A stretch of 47,655 nucleotides of DNA from Flavobacteriaceae bacterium UBA2765 (GCA_002352665.1 DEIV01000026.1:1-47655), one strand, 5' to 3'; counted from the stretch's first letter, positions 9,724 to 17,925 are shown. The notes: generated by a model from the letters alone, not told the origin. Translations and numbers: made by a program.

Positions 9724-10893
9724 TTATTCTTTTTCAATTAATACTTTTGTATACAATTTTGTGAAAGTATCACATATTTTTTCCTTACTAAAGTTATTAA
9801 CTACATATTTGTGCATCTTTTCTGAAGATTCAATTTGTTTTTTCTGATTATAAAAACTGATTAACTCTAGTAGCAACCTTTCTTGATTTTTAGCAGGAAT
9901 TAAGGTGCCAAAACCTTGCGGAAAACATTCAGATATGCCGCCGACATTTGTAGAAATTATGGGTGTTCCGGTTGAAAATGATTCAAGAATAACACAAGGT
10001 AAATTTTCATAATTACTAAAAAGGACAAAAACTGTTGCTTCTTGTAAATAATTTACTAACTCTTTTTGATTTATATGATCTATAAAAGTTATAATATCTT
10101 GATTAATACTTAATTCATTTATTTTTCTTTTATATTTAATTGAGTTGCTGCCAATAAAAGTGAACTTAAAATCTGAAATTTTATGCTGAAGTAAACTAAT
10201 TACATCTATAATTCCTGATATATTCTTTTGATCATCATTCATGCTAGATATATGCAGTATTTTGAATTTAGATGGTTTACTACTCGATGGAATGAACAAA
10301 TTTGTGTCTACTACATTTGGTACAGGATAATAATTTCCATCAAGCCCAAAATCTTGCATAGCATTTTGTAAATGCTTACTTACAGGACAAACAAAGGCTG
10401 CATTTTTAGTTATCAATTTTGAGATATATCGTTCTTTTAGCTTAATATTTTTTGAAAGAGGATATTGATAATCTGTCCAGTGTTCAGAAATAATAAATGG
10501 TTTTTTACGAAACCACTTTAGATGTAAAGCGAAAATACCTAAAGGGTACAATACATTTAAATGTACATGGTCAATATGACCAATTTCATTCAAAATATTT
10601 TTATAAGCTCGTAAAAATAAATATCCCTTTATTATAGGATTTTGGGTTTGTTTTATATAGCCAATAATAGTGTTAATACCATTTATTTCTTTTTTCTCTA
10701 TTTTAAAAGATCGTTTACAATTTGGGTCGGTAATGATATGAATGGCAGTGACTTTATGTTTTAAAGCTACTGCCTCAGCGTGACGTTGGATAAAATCTCC
10801 ATTTACAGGTAATACTTTTGACGGATACCAGCTATTAATAAATAAAATATGAAGTCTATTTTTCAAATATGACAATTTTTTCAAATGTAACAA
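9724..10893 (-). CDS. glycosyltransferase family 4 protein, non-ATG start
   Basis: Retaining GT-B sugar transferase for a surface polysaccharide. The N-terminal Rossmann half begins with HILFINSWYPS and has NGDFIQRHAEAVA, common in Bacteroidota GT4 proteins. The C-terminal half has the E-x7-E donor site (ENLPCVILE) followed by STGTPIISTNVGGISE. There is no ATG before the conserved region. An in-frame stop lies immediately upstream of base 10893, and the only starts available are TTG codons 1, 4, 7 and 10 of the open frame. Codon 10 (base 10866, giving MKNRLHILF) agrees best with the family. First gene of the GT4-asnB-flippase operon and divergent from the HAD gene (45-base gap). Confidence 0.85.
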   Translation of the reverse strand: MLHLKKLSYLKNRLHILFINSWYPSKVLPVNGDFIQRHAEAVALKHKVTAIHIITDPNCKRSFKIEKKEINGINTIIGYIKQTQNPIIKGYLFLRAYKNILNEIGHIDHVHLNVLYPLGIFALHLKWFRKKPFIISEHWTDYQYPLSKNIKLKERYISKLITKNAAFVCPVSKHLQNAMQDFGLDGNYYPVPNVVDTNLFIPSSSKPSKFKILHISSMNDDQKNISGIIDVISLLQHKISDFKFTFIGSNSIKYKRKINELSINQDIITFIDHINQKELVNYLQEATVFVLFSNYENLPCVILESFSTGTPIISTNVGGISECFPQGFGTLIPAKNQERLLLELISFYNQKKQIESSEKMHKYVVNNFSKEKICDTFTKLYTKVLIEKE

Positions 10894-10938
10894 TTATTTT
10901 GCTAGACATATTAAATATTAAATAACTACTTTTATCTA

Positions 10939-11619
10939 ATGAATATCCAACATATATTTTTTGATTTAGACCATACATTATGGGATTTTGAAACCAATTC
11001 GGCCAAAACTTTTGAAGCTATATTTAGCGATCAGAAAGTAGAAGTAAAGCTAAACGAATTTTTATTACATTATAGCCCAATAAATCAAAAATATTGGAAA
11101 CTTTATAGGGAAGAAAGGGTGAGTAAACCTGTGTTAAGATATAAACGCTTAAAAGAAACCTTTGATATATTAGGCTATAAAATCTCAGATGACCATATCA
11201 ACCATTTAGCAACTATTTATATTGATAATTTACCTAATTATAACACACTCTTTGATGACGCTATAGAAGTGTTGAATTATTTATTGCCTAAATATCAAAT
11301 GCATATTATTACAAATGGTTTTGAAGAAATACAAACAAAGAAAATGAGAACATCGGGTATTTTGCATTTTTTTGATAAAATTATAACTTCTGAAAGTGTA
11401 GGTGTAAAAAAACCAAATCCGAAAATTTTTAACCATGCTTTGGCTCTTGCCGAAACGAGTGCTAAAAACAGTATTATGATTGGCGATAACTTGGAAGCTG
11501 ATATTGTTGGAGCTCAGCAGATTGGAATGCAAACCATATTTTTCAATTCTCATAAAAACACTAACAATCACAATACAATAACTGTTAATAAACTCATAGA
11601 AATCAAGCAATATCTATAA
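10939..11619 (+). CDS. YjjG-like noncanonical pyrimidine nucleotidase (HAD family)
   Basis: Cytoplasmic HAD-superfamily phosphatase resembling E. coli YjjG, which removes phosphate from nucleoside monophosphates and helps clear aberrant pyrimidines. All HAD motifs are visible: motif I FFDLDHTLWDF with Asp9 (nucleophile) and Asp11 (acid/base), motif II IITNGF, motif III lysine in VGVKKPNPKIF, and motif IV GDNLEADIVGA. The helical C1 cap lies between residues 15 and 100. At 226 residues it has family length. It appears to be a single-gene unit. The 173-base gap after it holds a 9-base inverted repeat (11652-11660 with 11679-11687) lacking a U-tract, and a repeat-like palindrome. Confidence 0.85.
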   Translation: MNIQHIFFDLDHTLWDFETNSAKTFEAIFSDQKVEVKLNEFLLHYSPINQKYWKLYREERVSKPVLRYKRLKETFDILGYKISDDHINHLATIYIDNLPNYNTLFDDAIEVLNYLLPKYQMHIITNGFEEIQTKKMRTSGILHFFDKIITSESVGVKKPNPKIFNHALALAETSAKNSIMIGDNLEADIVGAQQIGMQTIFFNSHKNTNNHNTITVNKLIEIKQYL

Positions 11620-11689
11620 TCTGAAACCGTTGTTTTAGTAATGAAATTTACATGATTAAAATAATTATTTCTATTAAATTTAATCATAA

Positions 11690-11711
11690 ATCCCGCCTTT
11701 GGATTGGGAAT
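11690..11711. repeat. short palindrome resembling an interspersed repeat
   Basis: An imperfect hairpin tccc...ggga around cctttgg. A similar element in opposite orientation occurs at 33709-33730 (ttcccgcaaaggtgggaat). The resemblance suggests a small interspersed repeat. Two copies in one window are weak evidence. Confidence 0.3.
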
Positions 11712-11792
11712 TTGAGACATCTGACCAATAATTCAATTTATTTATGACATTTTTAATAATTAAATTGGTATAATAATTATTTATAAATACAG

Positions 11793-13193
11793 ATGAAATT
11801 TCCACTTTTTTTATTCTTGGTAGTCATTGTTAATACTTCTGTTAGTTCTCAAAATAAGCAATTTATTTACGGTTTTCAAGATATTCCTCAATCACTTTTA
11901 GAAAATCCCGGAGGTGAAGTATTCTTTGATAAACACATTGGTATTCCATTTTTGTCTGGAGTTTATTTAAATGTAGGTACCAATAATGGTTTGATTAGTG
12001 GTCTTTTTACAAATGATGGCGTGGCTATAAACAATAAATTTCAAAGTATAATTCATAGCTTAAGTACCAAAGATTTTTTTAGTGTAAATGAGCAATTGGA
12101 TATTGTTAATATTGGGTATAGACTTCAAAATGAAAAAGATTATTTGAGTTTTGGGATTTATCAGGAATTTGATTTTATTAGTTATCATCCAAAAGATATT
12201 GCAATTTTATTTTATCAAGGTAATACGGATGGTAATGGTAATACTGATCTGAATAGCACTTATGCACTTAATGATGCCAATATAAAAGGTGAAATGATTG
12301 GTGTTTTTCATGCAGGTATTTCTAGACGAGTAAATAATAAATTTACTATCGGTGCAAGAGCTAAATTATATTCGGGAGTTTTCAATTTTCAATCCCACCA
12401 TAATAGGGGCTTAATTTCTTCCAGATTAGATCAAGGGAATAATGTACAACACTTAATAAATAATGCAGATGTAACATTTAATAGTTCCGGGTTGACAAAA
12501 TCTGCTAATAAAACTTTTGCGAGTAATACCTTTAGAAGTTTGTTTTTTGGTGGTAACCTAGGCTTAGGTTTAGATGTTGGATTTACCTATCGTTTAAAAG
12601 ATAATATGACACTTTCAGCGAGTCTTTTAGATTTAGGCTTTATAAGCTATTCTAATGACGTGAACACTTATAAGGTTAAAGGAGATGTCGAAATAAATGG
12701 TATTGGTGTCATTGATCCGCCTACCGATAATACTTTAGATTATTGGGAAAATTTGAATATTGATTTCCATTCTCAGGTTCCGATAGATACCTTGCATTCT
12801 ACCTATCTATCATTTAGATCTCCTAAAATTAATACTTCCTTTATGTATAAGTTTGGCAGATATTATAGCTCATTAGCTTGTAATGATTCGTCAAAACTGA
12901 ATAACAAAACATATAAAAATGAGGTAGGGATACAATCTTTTTTTATTTTTAGACCTATAAAACCTCAAATGGCCGCTTCTTTATTTTATACTAGACGTTT
13001 ATCTAATATTTTCAAGGCTAAAATTATGTATACGGCAGACGCTTATACTTTTTCTAATATTGGATTGGGGCTTTCTTCTCAATTAGGTAAATTTAATCTA
13101 TTCGCTGCAGCGGATAATGTATTGGGCTATTCAAATATTTATAGTACTAAAAAAATATCATTTAGTTTTGGAATGAATTTAGTTTTTGAATGA
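11793..13193 (+). CDS. DUF5723 family outer-membrane protein
   Basis: Predicted outer-membrane beta-barrel of the DUF5723 family, found in Bacteroidota; function unknown. A signal peptide is clear (MKFPLFLFLVVIVNTSVSSQ, cleaved near residue 20). The mature 446 residues alternate polar and aromatic positions as in a barrel, with strands such as YLSFGIYQEFDF, FTIGARAKLYSG and MTLSASLLDLGFISY, and a family-type N-terminus (PQSLLENPGGEV). It is 37 bases upstream of a second secreted protein and probably shares its transcript. Family recognised from sequence pattern only. Confidence 0.75.
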   Translation: MKFPLFLFLVVIVNTSVSSQNKQFIYGFQDIPQSLLENPGGEVFFDKHIGIPFLSGVYLNVGTNNGLISGLFTNDGVAINNKFQSIIHSLSTKDFFSVNEQLDIVNIGYRLQNEKDYLSFGIYQEFDFISYHPKDIAILFYQGNTDGNGNTDLNSTYALNDANIKGEMIGVFHAGISRRVNNKFTIGARAKLYSGVFNFQSHHNRGLISSRLDQGNNVQHLINNADVTFNSSGLTKSANKTFASNTFRSLFFGGNLGLGLDVGFTYRLKDNMTLSASLLDLGFISYSNDVNTYKVKGDVEINGIGVIDPPTDNTLDYWENLNIDFHSQVPIDTLHSTYLSFRSPKINTSFMYKFGRYYSSLACNDSSKLNNKTYKNEVGIQSFFIFRPIKPQMAASLFYTRRLSNIFKAKIMYTADAYTFSNIGLGLSSQLGKFNLFAAADNVLGYSNIYSTKKISFSFGMNLVFE

Positions 13194-13230
13194 TAACTCA
13201 TAAATATAATCCTTATATTTATAAACTAAA

Positions 13231-14142
13231 ATGAATACTATGAAACTTAAATTGCTTGCTGTACTTTTTACAGTTTTTATTTCCAACACACTTATTGGAC
13301 AATCATTAAATGAATATAAATATGTAATTATTCCTTCAAAATATGATTTTCTAAAAACAGAAAATCAATATCAATTAAATTCATTAACCAAATTTTTATT
13401 TGAAAAAGAAGGATTTATAACTACTTATAATAATGTAGAATTACCAGCAGAAATATCTGAAAACGGATGTTTGGCATTGACCGCAAATGTTATCAATAGT
13501 TCAAATATGTTCACAACAAAATTGGTCATAAAATTGATTAATTGTAAAAATCAAAAAGTGTTGACCAGTGAAGTTGGAAAAAGTAAAGAAAAAGATTATA
13601 AAAAAGGATTTCAAGAAGCTTTACGGAATGCTTTTCAATCTGTTTCTGAATTAAATTATACAGCTCCGAATGAACTAGCAGTGGTTAAAGAGAAAATTCA
13701 AAAGGTAGCACCTGAAGAAATTAAAATTATTGAAAGTTCTGAAGATCTGGTTACTGACGACATAGGTATTACCGAAATTGATGAAGGAAGTGAAATTGAA
13801 TCTGTAGAAGTAGAGGTTCCTGAGACTCCTGTAGTTGAAATGGAGAGGATTGAAAAAGTTGTAGAAAAGGACATTGGAGTAGAAGAAATAGTGGATGTAA
13901 AAGAGGTAAATACCACTGTAAAAGGGAATCAGTACTTATTATATGCTCAGGCCAATCCGTTAGGCTATCAATTGGTTGACAGTTCGCCAAAAGTGGTTTA
14001 CATATTATTAAACTCAAGTAAGAAGAATGTTTATCTACTTAGAGATAAAAATGGAATGGTCTATAAAGAAGCAGATACGTGGTTCGTTGAATATTATAAA
14101 AATGACGAATTGATAAAAAAACCTTTGAAAATTAAATTTTAA
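13231..14142 (+). CDS. secreted protein with acidic linker, partner of DUF5723 gene
   Basis: Not recognised as a named family. The 303 residues have a signal peptide (ATG at codon 1 or 4; cleavage near LIGQ, residue 24) and three parts. An N-terminal globular region (about 25-150) contains SKYDFLKTENQYQLNSLTKF and repeated KLINCKNQ-type strands. An acidic, Glu/Val-rich linker (about 155-235) has little predicted fold. A C-terminal domain (about 236-303) begins GNQYLLYAQANPLGYQL and ends in KIKF. Export to the periplasm or surface is likely. The 37-base spacing from the DUF5723 gene suggests joint action at the outer membrane, with the linker perhaps spanning a distance. That role is inference. 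Confidence 0.7.
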   Translation: MNTMKLKLLAVLFTVFISNTLIGQSLNEYKYVIIPSKYDFLKTENQYQLNSLTKFLFEKEGFITTYNNVELPAEISENGCLALTANVINSSNMFTTKLVIKLINCKNQKVLTSEVGKSKEKDYKKGFQEALRNAFQSVSELNYTAPNELAVVKEKIQKVAPEEIKIIESSEDLVTDDIGITEIDEGSEIESVEVEVPETPVVEMERIEKVVEKDIGVEEIVDVKEVNTTVKGNQYLLYAQANPLGYQLVDSSPKVVYILLNSSKKNVYLLRDKNGMVYKEADTWFVEYYKNDELIKKPLKIKF

Positions 14143-14173
14143 CTGACGTCAGAACTGACCATTGGTTTGCAGA

Positions 14174-14232
14174 TGTCACTTCGAGTTGTTTTTCATAACT
14201 TTAGTGTAGAAAAAAGTATCGAGAGCATTGTG
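14174..14232. repeat. cttcgag/tatcgag imperfect palindrome, probable interspersed repeat
   Basis: Between the acidic-linker gene and rarA lies an imperfect inverted repeat with arms around tgtcacttcgagttg and agtatcgagagcattgtg. It has the look of the small hairpin repeats common between genes in Flavobacteriaceae. A perfect 10-base palindrome, ctgacgtcag, sits just upstream at 14143-14152, directly after the stop codon. It may help terminate the convergent transcripts. Confidence 0.35.
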
Positions 14233-14303
14233 TTATTTCCTAATTCTAATTTTATATTTCTTATTTTTTTCCCTTTGAGGAGCAGTGAAAGGCAGAGTTG
14301 CTT

Positions 14304-15578
14304 CTAATACCCGTATTTATCTTTCCAACGCTTTTGTAGGAACACTCTAAAGTTGTTTTCACGACTGTTATTCCCCGGATCGTATATTTTAGTGTCTTTT
14401 ATTTCATCAGGTAGAAATTCCTGATCGATAAAATTATCATCATAATTATGTGCATATTGATAATTTTTACCATAATCCAAATCCTTCATTAATTTGGTCG
14501 GAGCATTCCTTAAATGTAGAGGTACAGACAAATCACCTGTTTGTTTTACCAACTGTTGTGCTTGACCAATGGCCAAATAGGAGGCATTACTTTTTGGAGA
14601 ATTGGCTAAATATATGGCACATTGACTTAAAATTATACGAGATTCAGGAAAACCAATTATTGAAACGGATTGAAAAGTTGTATTGGCTAATATAAGTGCA
14701 GTAGGATTGGCATTGCCAATATCCTCCGATGCCAATATTAACATACGTCTAGCAATAAATTTCACATCTTCACCACCTTCTATCATCCTAGCCAACCAAT
14801 AAACTGCTGCATTAGGATCACTTCCACGAATAGACTTGATAAATGCCGAAATAATATCATAGTGCTGTTCTCCGGTCTTATCATATCTAACAGTATTCTT
14901 TTGAACTTTTTCTAAGACCTTATCATTAGTAATAATAACTTCACCGTCTTCGGTATTTACAATTAACTCAAAAATATTCAACAATTTTCTGGCATCACCA
15001 CCAGAAAGTTGTAATAAAACATCAGTTTCTTTAAGTTTTATTTTCTTTTTAGAAATGATTTCATCTGTTTTAATGGCCCTTTGTAGTAGGGCAATCAAAT
15101 CATCTTTATCAAAAGAATTTAGAATATAAACTTGGCAACGTGAGAGTAGGGCAGGGATCACTTCAAAACTTGGATTTTCAGTGGTAGCCCCTATTAGAGT
15201 AACCCATCCTTTTTCAACCGCACCTAATAAAGAATCTTGTTGAGATTTACTGAACCTATGTATTTCATCAATAAATAAAATAGGATTTTTAGTCGTAAAT
15301 AATCCTCCTCTTTGTTTGGCCTTATCAATAATCTCTCTTATGTCTTTAACTCCTGAATTTATAGCACTTAAAGTATAGAAAGGGCGTTTAGATTCATTGG
15401 CAATAATATTAGCCAATGTTGTCTTACCAATACCGGGAGGTCCCCAAAATATAAGTGAAGGAATAACACCACGTTCTATATGAGCCGTTAAAGCACCATT
15501 TGGGCCAACTAAATGTTGCTGACTAATATAGTCTTTCAATGTTTTTGGACGTATACGTTCTGCTAATGGGGTATTCAT
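14304..15578 (-). CDS. rarA: replication-associated recombination protein A (RarA/MgsA)
   Basis: AAA+ ATPase that acts at stalled or gapped replication forks and is related to clamp-loader subunits and eukaryotic WRNIP1. The 424 residues start with the family's LAERIRPKTLKDYISQQHLVG. Walker A is GPPGIGKTT (46-54), Walker B is LFIDEIHRF (about 100), and a sensor-1-like TENPSFEVIPALLSRC follows. The C-terminal half carries the tetramerisation region with SIRGSDPNAAVYWLARM and PTALILANTTFQSV. Full length (420-440 typical). Transcribed alone, divergent from the rhomboid gene. Confidence 0.95.
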   Translation of the reverse strand: MNTPLAERIRPKTLKDYISQQHLVGPNGALTAHIERGVIPSLIFWGPPGIGKTTLANIIANESKRPFYTLSAINSGVKDIREIIDKAKQRGGLFTTKNPILFIDEIHRFSKSQQDSLLGAVEKGWVTLIGATTENPSFEVIPALLSRCQVYILNSFDKDDLIALLQRAIKTDEIISKKKIKLKETDVLLQLSGGDARKLLNIFELIVNTEDGEVIITNDKVLEKVQKNTVRYDKTGEQHYDIISAFIKSIRGSDPNAAVYWLARMIEGGEDVKFIARRMLILASEDIGNANPTALILANTTFQSVSIIGFPESRIILSQCAIYLANSPKSNASYLAIGQAQQLVKQTGDLSVPLHLRNAPTKLMKDLDYGKNYQYAHNYDDNFIDQEFLPDEIKDTKIYDPGNNSRENNFRVFLQKRWKDKYGY

Positions 15579-15582
15579 ATCA

Positions 15583-15590
15583 CAAAAATA
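15583..15590 (-). promoter_or_regulatory. weak candidate -7 element for rarA
   Basis: The minus strand reads TATTTTTG, matching TAnnTTTG, only 5 bases from the rarA ATG, which would give an almost leaderless mRNA. No TTG is found at the proper -33 distance. In such AT-rich DNA a chance match is quite possible. Confidence 0.2.
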
Positions 15591-15713
15591 GAGAAAACAA
15601 TGTATTTAATTGTTGATTAGTTGAAATGTTTAATCGTTAATTTTCAATCATATTAATCAATTTAACCCTTTAATAATAGTCTGACAATTTGTACATTATT
15701 TCACAATTGGTTG

Positions 15714-15721
15714 TATTTTTG
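15714..15721 (+). promoter_or_regulatory. weak candidate -7 element for the rhomboid gene
   Basis: TATTTTTG matches the TAnnTTTG consensus on plus. The nearest TTTG upstream (15688-15691) is 22 bases away, slightly more than the usual 19-21. Start codon is 68 bases downstream. Confidence 0.25.
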
Positions 15722-15760
15722 TTATAGTTATTTAAGCAATATTTAAATTTAATACTTATT

Positions 15761-15788
15761 TCTCCCCTTAGGGGAGGTTCGGAGGGGA
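15761..15788 (+). repeat. G/C-rich palindromic repeat directly before rhomboid start
   Basis: A perfect 6-base stem, ctcccc (15762-15767) and ggggag (15771-15776) with loop tta, followed by gttcggagggga and the ATG. The repeat stands out from its AT-rich surroundings and resembles two other copies at 16470-16503 and 16529-16556. By accident or not, its ggagggg resembles a Shine-Dalgarno site 2-5 bases from the start, unusual for this phylum. Confidence 0.5.
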
Positions 15789-16469
15789 ATGAATTTACAA
15801 GAAGAGCATCGGCAGTTTAAATTTTCACCTATAGTTATTGGTATTCCATTATATTTTGTGTTGTTTTTATGGATTGTCTTTTGGATAGAAGGTAATTATG
15901 AGCTCTATTTCGCTAAATATGGATTATTTCCAAGAACTTTTAAAGGATTGAGAGGTATCCTATTGTCACCTTTTATTCATGGTGGTATTAAACATTTATC
16001 GAATAACTCAATCCCACTATTTGTTTTAATGACTTCCTTATTCTATTTTTATAGAAAAATAGCATTAAAAATATTAATATTAGGCACCTTATTTACGGGT
16101 CTTTTAACATGGATTATTGCTAGACCCTCATATCATATTGGTGCTAGTGGTATTGTCTATTTATTATTTAGTTTTGTGTTTTTTAGCGGTATTATAAGAA
16201 AGTATTATAGGCTGATAGCCGTGTCTTTAATAGTTATTTTTCTTTATGGAAGTATGATCTGGTATATATTGCCTGTAAAAGAAGAAATTTCCTGGGAGGG
16301 TCACTTGTCAGGTTTCTTAGTTGGATTCGTACTTGCCATTTTCTTTAGAAATTATGGACCAAAATCTTTTAAGTATGATTGGGAAGTCTCTTCCATTCCA
16401 GAAAACTCGGGACTCCTTGAAGAAGATGGAGTTGAAGATAAGTATTGGATCGTGGATGAAGAAGAATGA
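15789..16469 (+). CDS. rhomboid family intramembrane serine protease
   Basis: Six-helix membrane protease that cleaves transmembrane segments of other proteins; substrate unknown. The 226-residue protein has the serine in GASGIVY (Ser120), the histidine in WEGHLSGFLVG (His172), and the supporting Asn in LSNNSIPLFVL (about residue 73). Six hydrophobic segments span residues 14-186, followed by a charged cytoplasmic tail rich in Glu. The ATG and stop both abut small palindromic repeats. It is convergent with rlmB (56-base gap) and divergent from rarA. Confidence 0.9.
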   Translation: MNLQEEHRQFKFSPIVIGIPLYFVLFLWIVFWIEGNYELYFAKYGLFPRTFKGLRGILLSPFIHGGIKHLSNNSIPLFVLMTSLFYFYRKIALKILILGTLFTGLLTWIIARPSYHIGASGIVYLLFSFVFFSGIIRKYYRLIAVSLIVIFLYGSMIWYILPVKEEISWEGHLSGFLVGFVLAIFFRNYGPKSFKYDWEVSSIPENSGLLEEDGVEDKYWIVDEEE

Positions 16470-16503
16470 TCCCCTTTGTCCTGCGGACATTTCTCCGAAG
16501 GGG
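16470..16503. repeat. palindromic repeat between convergent rhomboid and rlmB genes
   Basis: Nested inverted repeat: cccctt (16471-16476) pairs with aagggg (16498-16503), and inside it gtcc (16478-16481) pairs with ggac (16485-16488). It begins at the rhomboid stop codon. It may act as a two-way terminator, although no strong U-tract follows. Sequence resembles the repeats at 15761-15788 and 16529-16556. Confidence 0.45.
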
Positions 16504-16525
16504 AAAAGATAAAGATGAAACGTTG

Positions 16526-17287
16526 TTAGTCCTTCCCTTTGGGAAGGGTTGGGATGGGCTGACGTTGTCTAACCACTTCGTATAAAGCCACACCACAAGC
16601 CACAGAAACATTTAGAGAAGCAATATCTCCCAAAAGGGGTAATTTAGCCTTAACATCAGCTAATTTTAACATAGATCCCGATATACCTTTATGCTCAGAA
16701 CCCATAATTAACGCTGTAGGCTTATTGAGCTCGGTTTGATAAATGGTTTCATTAGTTTTTTCAGTAATAGCAACAATTTGGATGCCTTCAGCTTGTAAAT
16801 AATAAATGGCATCTAATAAGTGATTTACTTTACAAATTGGAATTTTAAATGCTGCACCAGCAGAAGTTTTTATAGCATCAGCATTCAAAGGTGCACTTCC
16901 TTGGTTTGGAATAATAATCGCATCAACACCAGTACATTCAGCAGTACGCAAAATGGCACCAAAGTTTCTAACATCTGTTATTTGATCTAATAATAAATAT
17001 AAAGGGTTTTCTTTTTTATTTGTAGCTATAATTTCTTCTAAATCATAAAAATCTATAGCCGAAATTTTTGCTACCACACCTTGATGATTTTGATGCTTTG
17101 AAAGGTGATTTAGCTTTTCAATAGGGACATGACTTGAAGAAATGCTATTTTTTTTAATTAAAGTATTTAGTTCTGAAAACAAATGCCCACTCAATCCTTT
17201 TTGGATATATATTTTTTCTAAACTCTGACCAGCGTTAATAGCTTCAATTATGGCTCGTATTCCGAATACGGTTTCATTTTGTTGCAT
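16526..17287 (-). CDS. rlmB: 23S rRNA (guanosine-2251-2'-O)-methyltransferase RlmB
   Basis: SpoU-class (SPOUT, trefoil-knot) methyltransferase that modifies G2251 in the ribosomal P loop. The first 75 residues are the substrate-binding domain (FGIRAIIEAINAG). The catalytic domain has motif 1 DQITDVRNFGAILRTAECTG, motif 2 ALIMGSEHKGIS, and motif 3 LPLLGDIASLNVSVACGVALYE. The 253 residues include an odd tail: the last ten or so codons (PIPTLPKGKD) lie inside a G/C-rich palindromic repeat, so the ancestral stop was probably earlier. The normal fold is complete before the tail. Confidence 0.93.
   Translation of the reverse strand: MQQNETVFGIRAIIEAINAGQSLEKIYIQKGLSGHLFSELNTLIKKNSISSSHVPIEKLNHLSKHQNHQGVVAKISAIDFYDLEEIIATNKKENPLYLLLDQITDVRNFGAILRTAECTGVDAIIIPNQGSAPLNADAIKTSAGAAFKIPICKVNHLLDAIYYLQAEGIQIVAITEKTNETIYQTELNKPTALIMGSEHKGISGSMLKLADVKAKLPLLGDIASLNVSVACGVALYEVVRQRQPIPTLPKGKD
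16529..16556. repeat. palindromic repeat encoding the C-terminal tail of RlmB
   Basis: A perfect hairpin, ccttccc (16531-16537), loop ttt, gggaagg (16541-16547), followed by gttgggatggg. It overlaps the 3' end of rlmB and is the third member of the G/C-rich repeat group around the rhomboid gene. Confidence 0.5.
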
Positions 17288-17322
17288 CGATTAAGGTAGG
17301 TATAGAATTTAAATAATAAAAG

Positions 17323-17354
17323 AAGAGACTGTCGGAAAGAAAAGACAGTCTCTT
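17323..17354 (-). terminator. terminator of the susC1-susD1-lipoprotein operon
   Basis: Perfect 11-base stem aagagactgtc (17323-17333) and gacagtctctt (17344-17354) with a 10-base loop. On the minus strand it is followed by CTTTTATTATTT, and on plus by a run of Ts at 17362-17367. It lies 56 bases past the last gene of the minus-strand operon. Confidence 0.75.
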
Positions 17355-17409
17355 TAAAACTCTTTTTTATTAAGAGGTAAGGATTTCTAGAACTAAAATT
17401 AATAGAAAT

Positions 17410-17907
17410 TTAGTGTTCATCTTCTAAAAAACCAGTTCTTTTAAATCCTTCCAGATGATATATAGTTCCAGGATCATCCGAGAATTCTATATCAAATGAT
17501 ATGCTATCAGCTATATTACCTGAATTAGTGGTAGTGCCCTTTTTTACAATTACCCCATTTGTAACAGTAACAGTTATTTGATAACCTTCAACATCACTCG
17601 CCAAATTATCTCCTGAAAAAGTTAAGGCATTTACACTAACTGGTGATTTGAAATTAAACCACCAAATATTTTTATGATCAAAAATATTAATTTCGGTTCC
17701 TTTATCTGCTGCTGTATTTGAAATTGTAATTCGTTGATAATCTAATGCTAGATTATCACCAACAAAAGTTTGAACGTACCAATCTCCAGACACATCTGCA
17801 ACTGGAGATTTTTCTAATGTGAAGTCCTCAAACCCTTCTTCAGTTTCACATGATGATAAGGCAGTAATAAAAAGTACTACTAAAGTATATTTAAAGATTT
17901 TTTTCAT
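17410..17907 (-). CDS. surface lipoprotein, lipid-binding-like (BT2261-like), SusCD accessory
   Basis: Small lipoprotein closing the susC1 operon. The signal peptide ends in lipobox LSSC (Cys20), followed by ETEEGFED, an acidic stretch like the Bacteroidota surface-export signal. The remaining ~140 residues begin VSGDWYVQTF and read as a beta-rich, lipocalin-like fold (ITISNTAADKGTEINIF, SVNALTFSGDN) reminiscent of the 'Lipid_bd' family seen with SusCD genes. By position and size it matches BT2261 of the B. thetaiotaomicron BT2261-BT2264 importer. It starts 18 bases after the preceding gene. Ligand unknown. Confidence 0.65.
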   Translation of the reverse strand: MKKIFKYTLVVLFITALSSCETEEGFEDFTLEKSPVADVSGDWYVQTFVGDNLALDYQRITISNTAADKGTEINIFDHKNIWWFNFKSPVSVNALTFSGDNLASDVEGYQITVTVTNGVIVKKGTTTNSGNIADSISFDIEFSDDPGTIYHLEGFKRTGFLEDEH

Positions 17908-17925
17908 TTTTTTAAAATTTATTGA

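Noticed and set aside
9720..9737. Upstream ATG of asnB giving MKKNKNMCGIAG
   Set aside because: The catalytic cysteine must become residue 1 after Met removal; the internal ATG at 9719 fits the mechanism and avoids overlap with the GT4 gene.
11652..11687. 9-base inverted repeat after the HAD gene as a terminator
   Set aside because: The stem is nearly all A/T and is followed by aaatccc, not a T-run; too weak to call.
13698..14017. Minus-strand frames rich in Ser/Thr or Leu opposite the acidic linker
   Set aside because: The codon-biased acidic linker creates long antisense frames automatically; no start context or homology.
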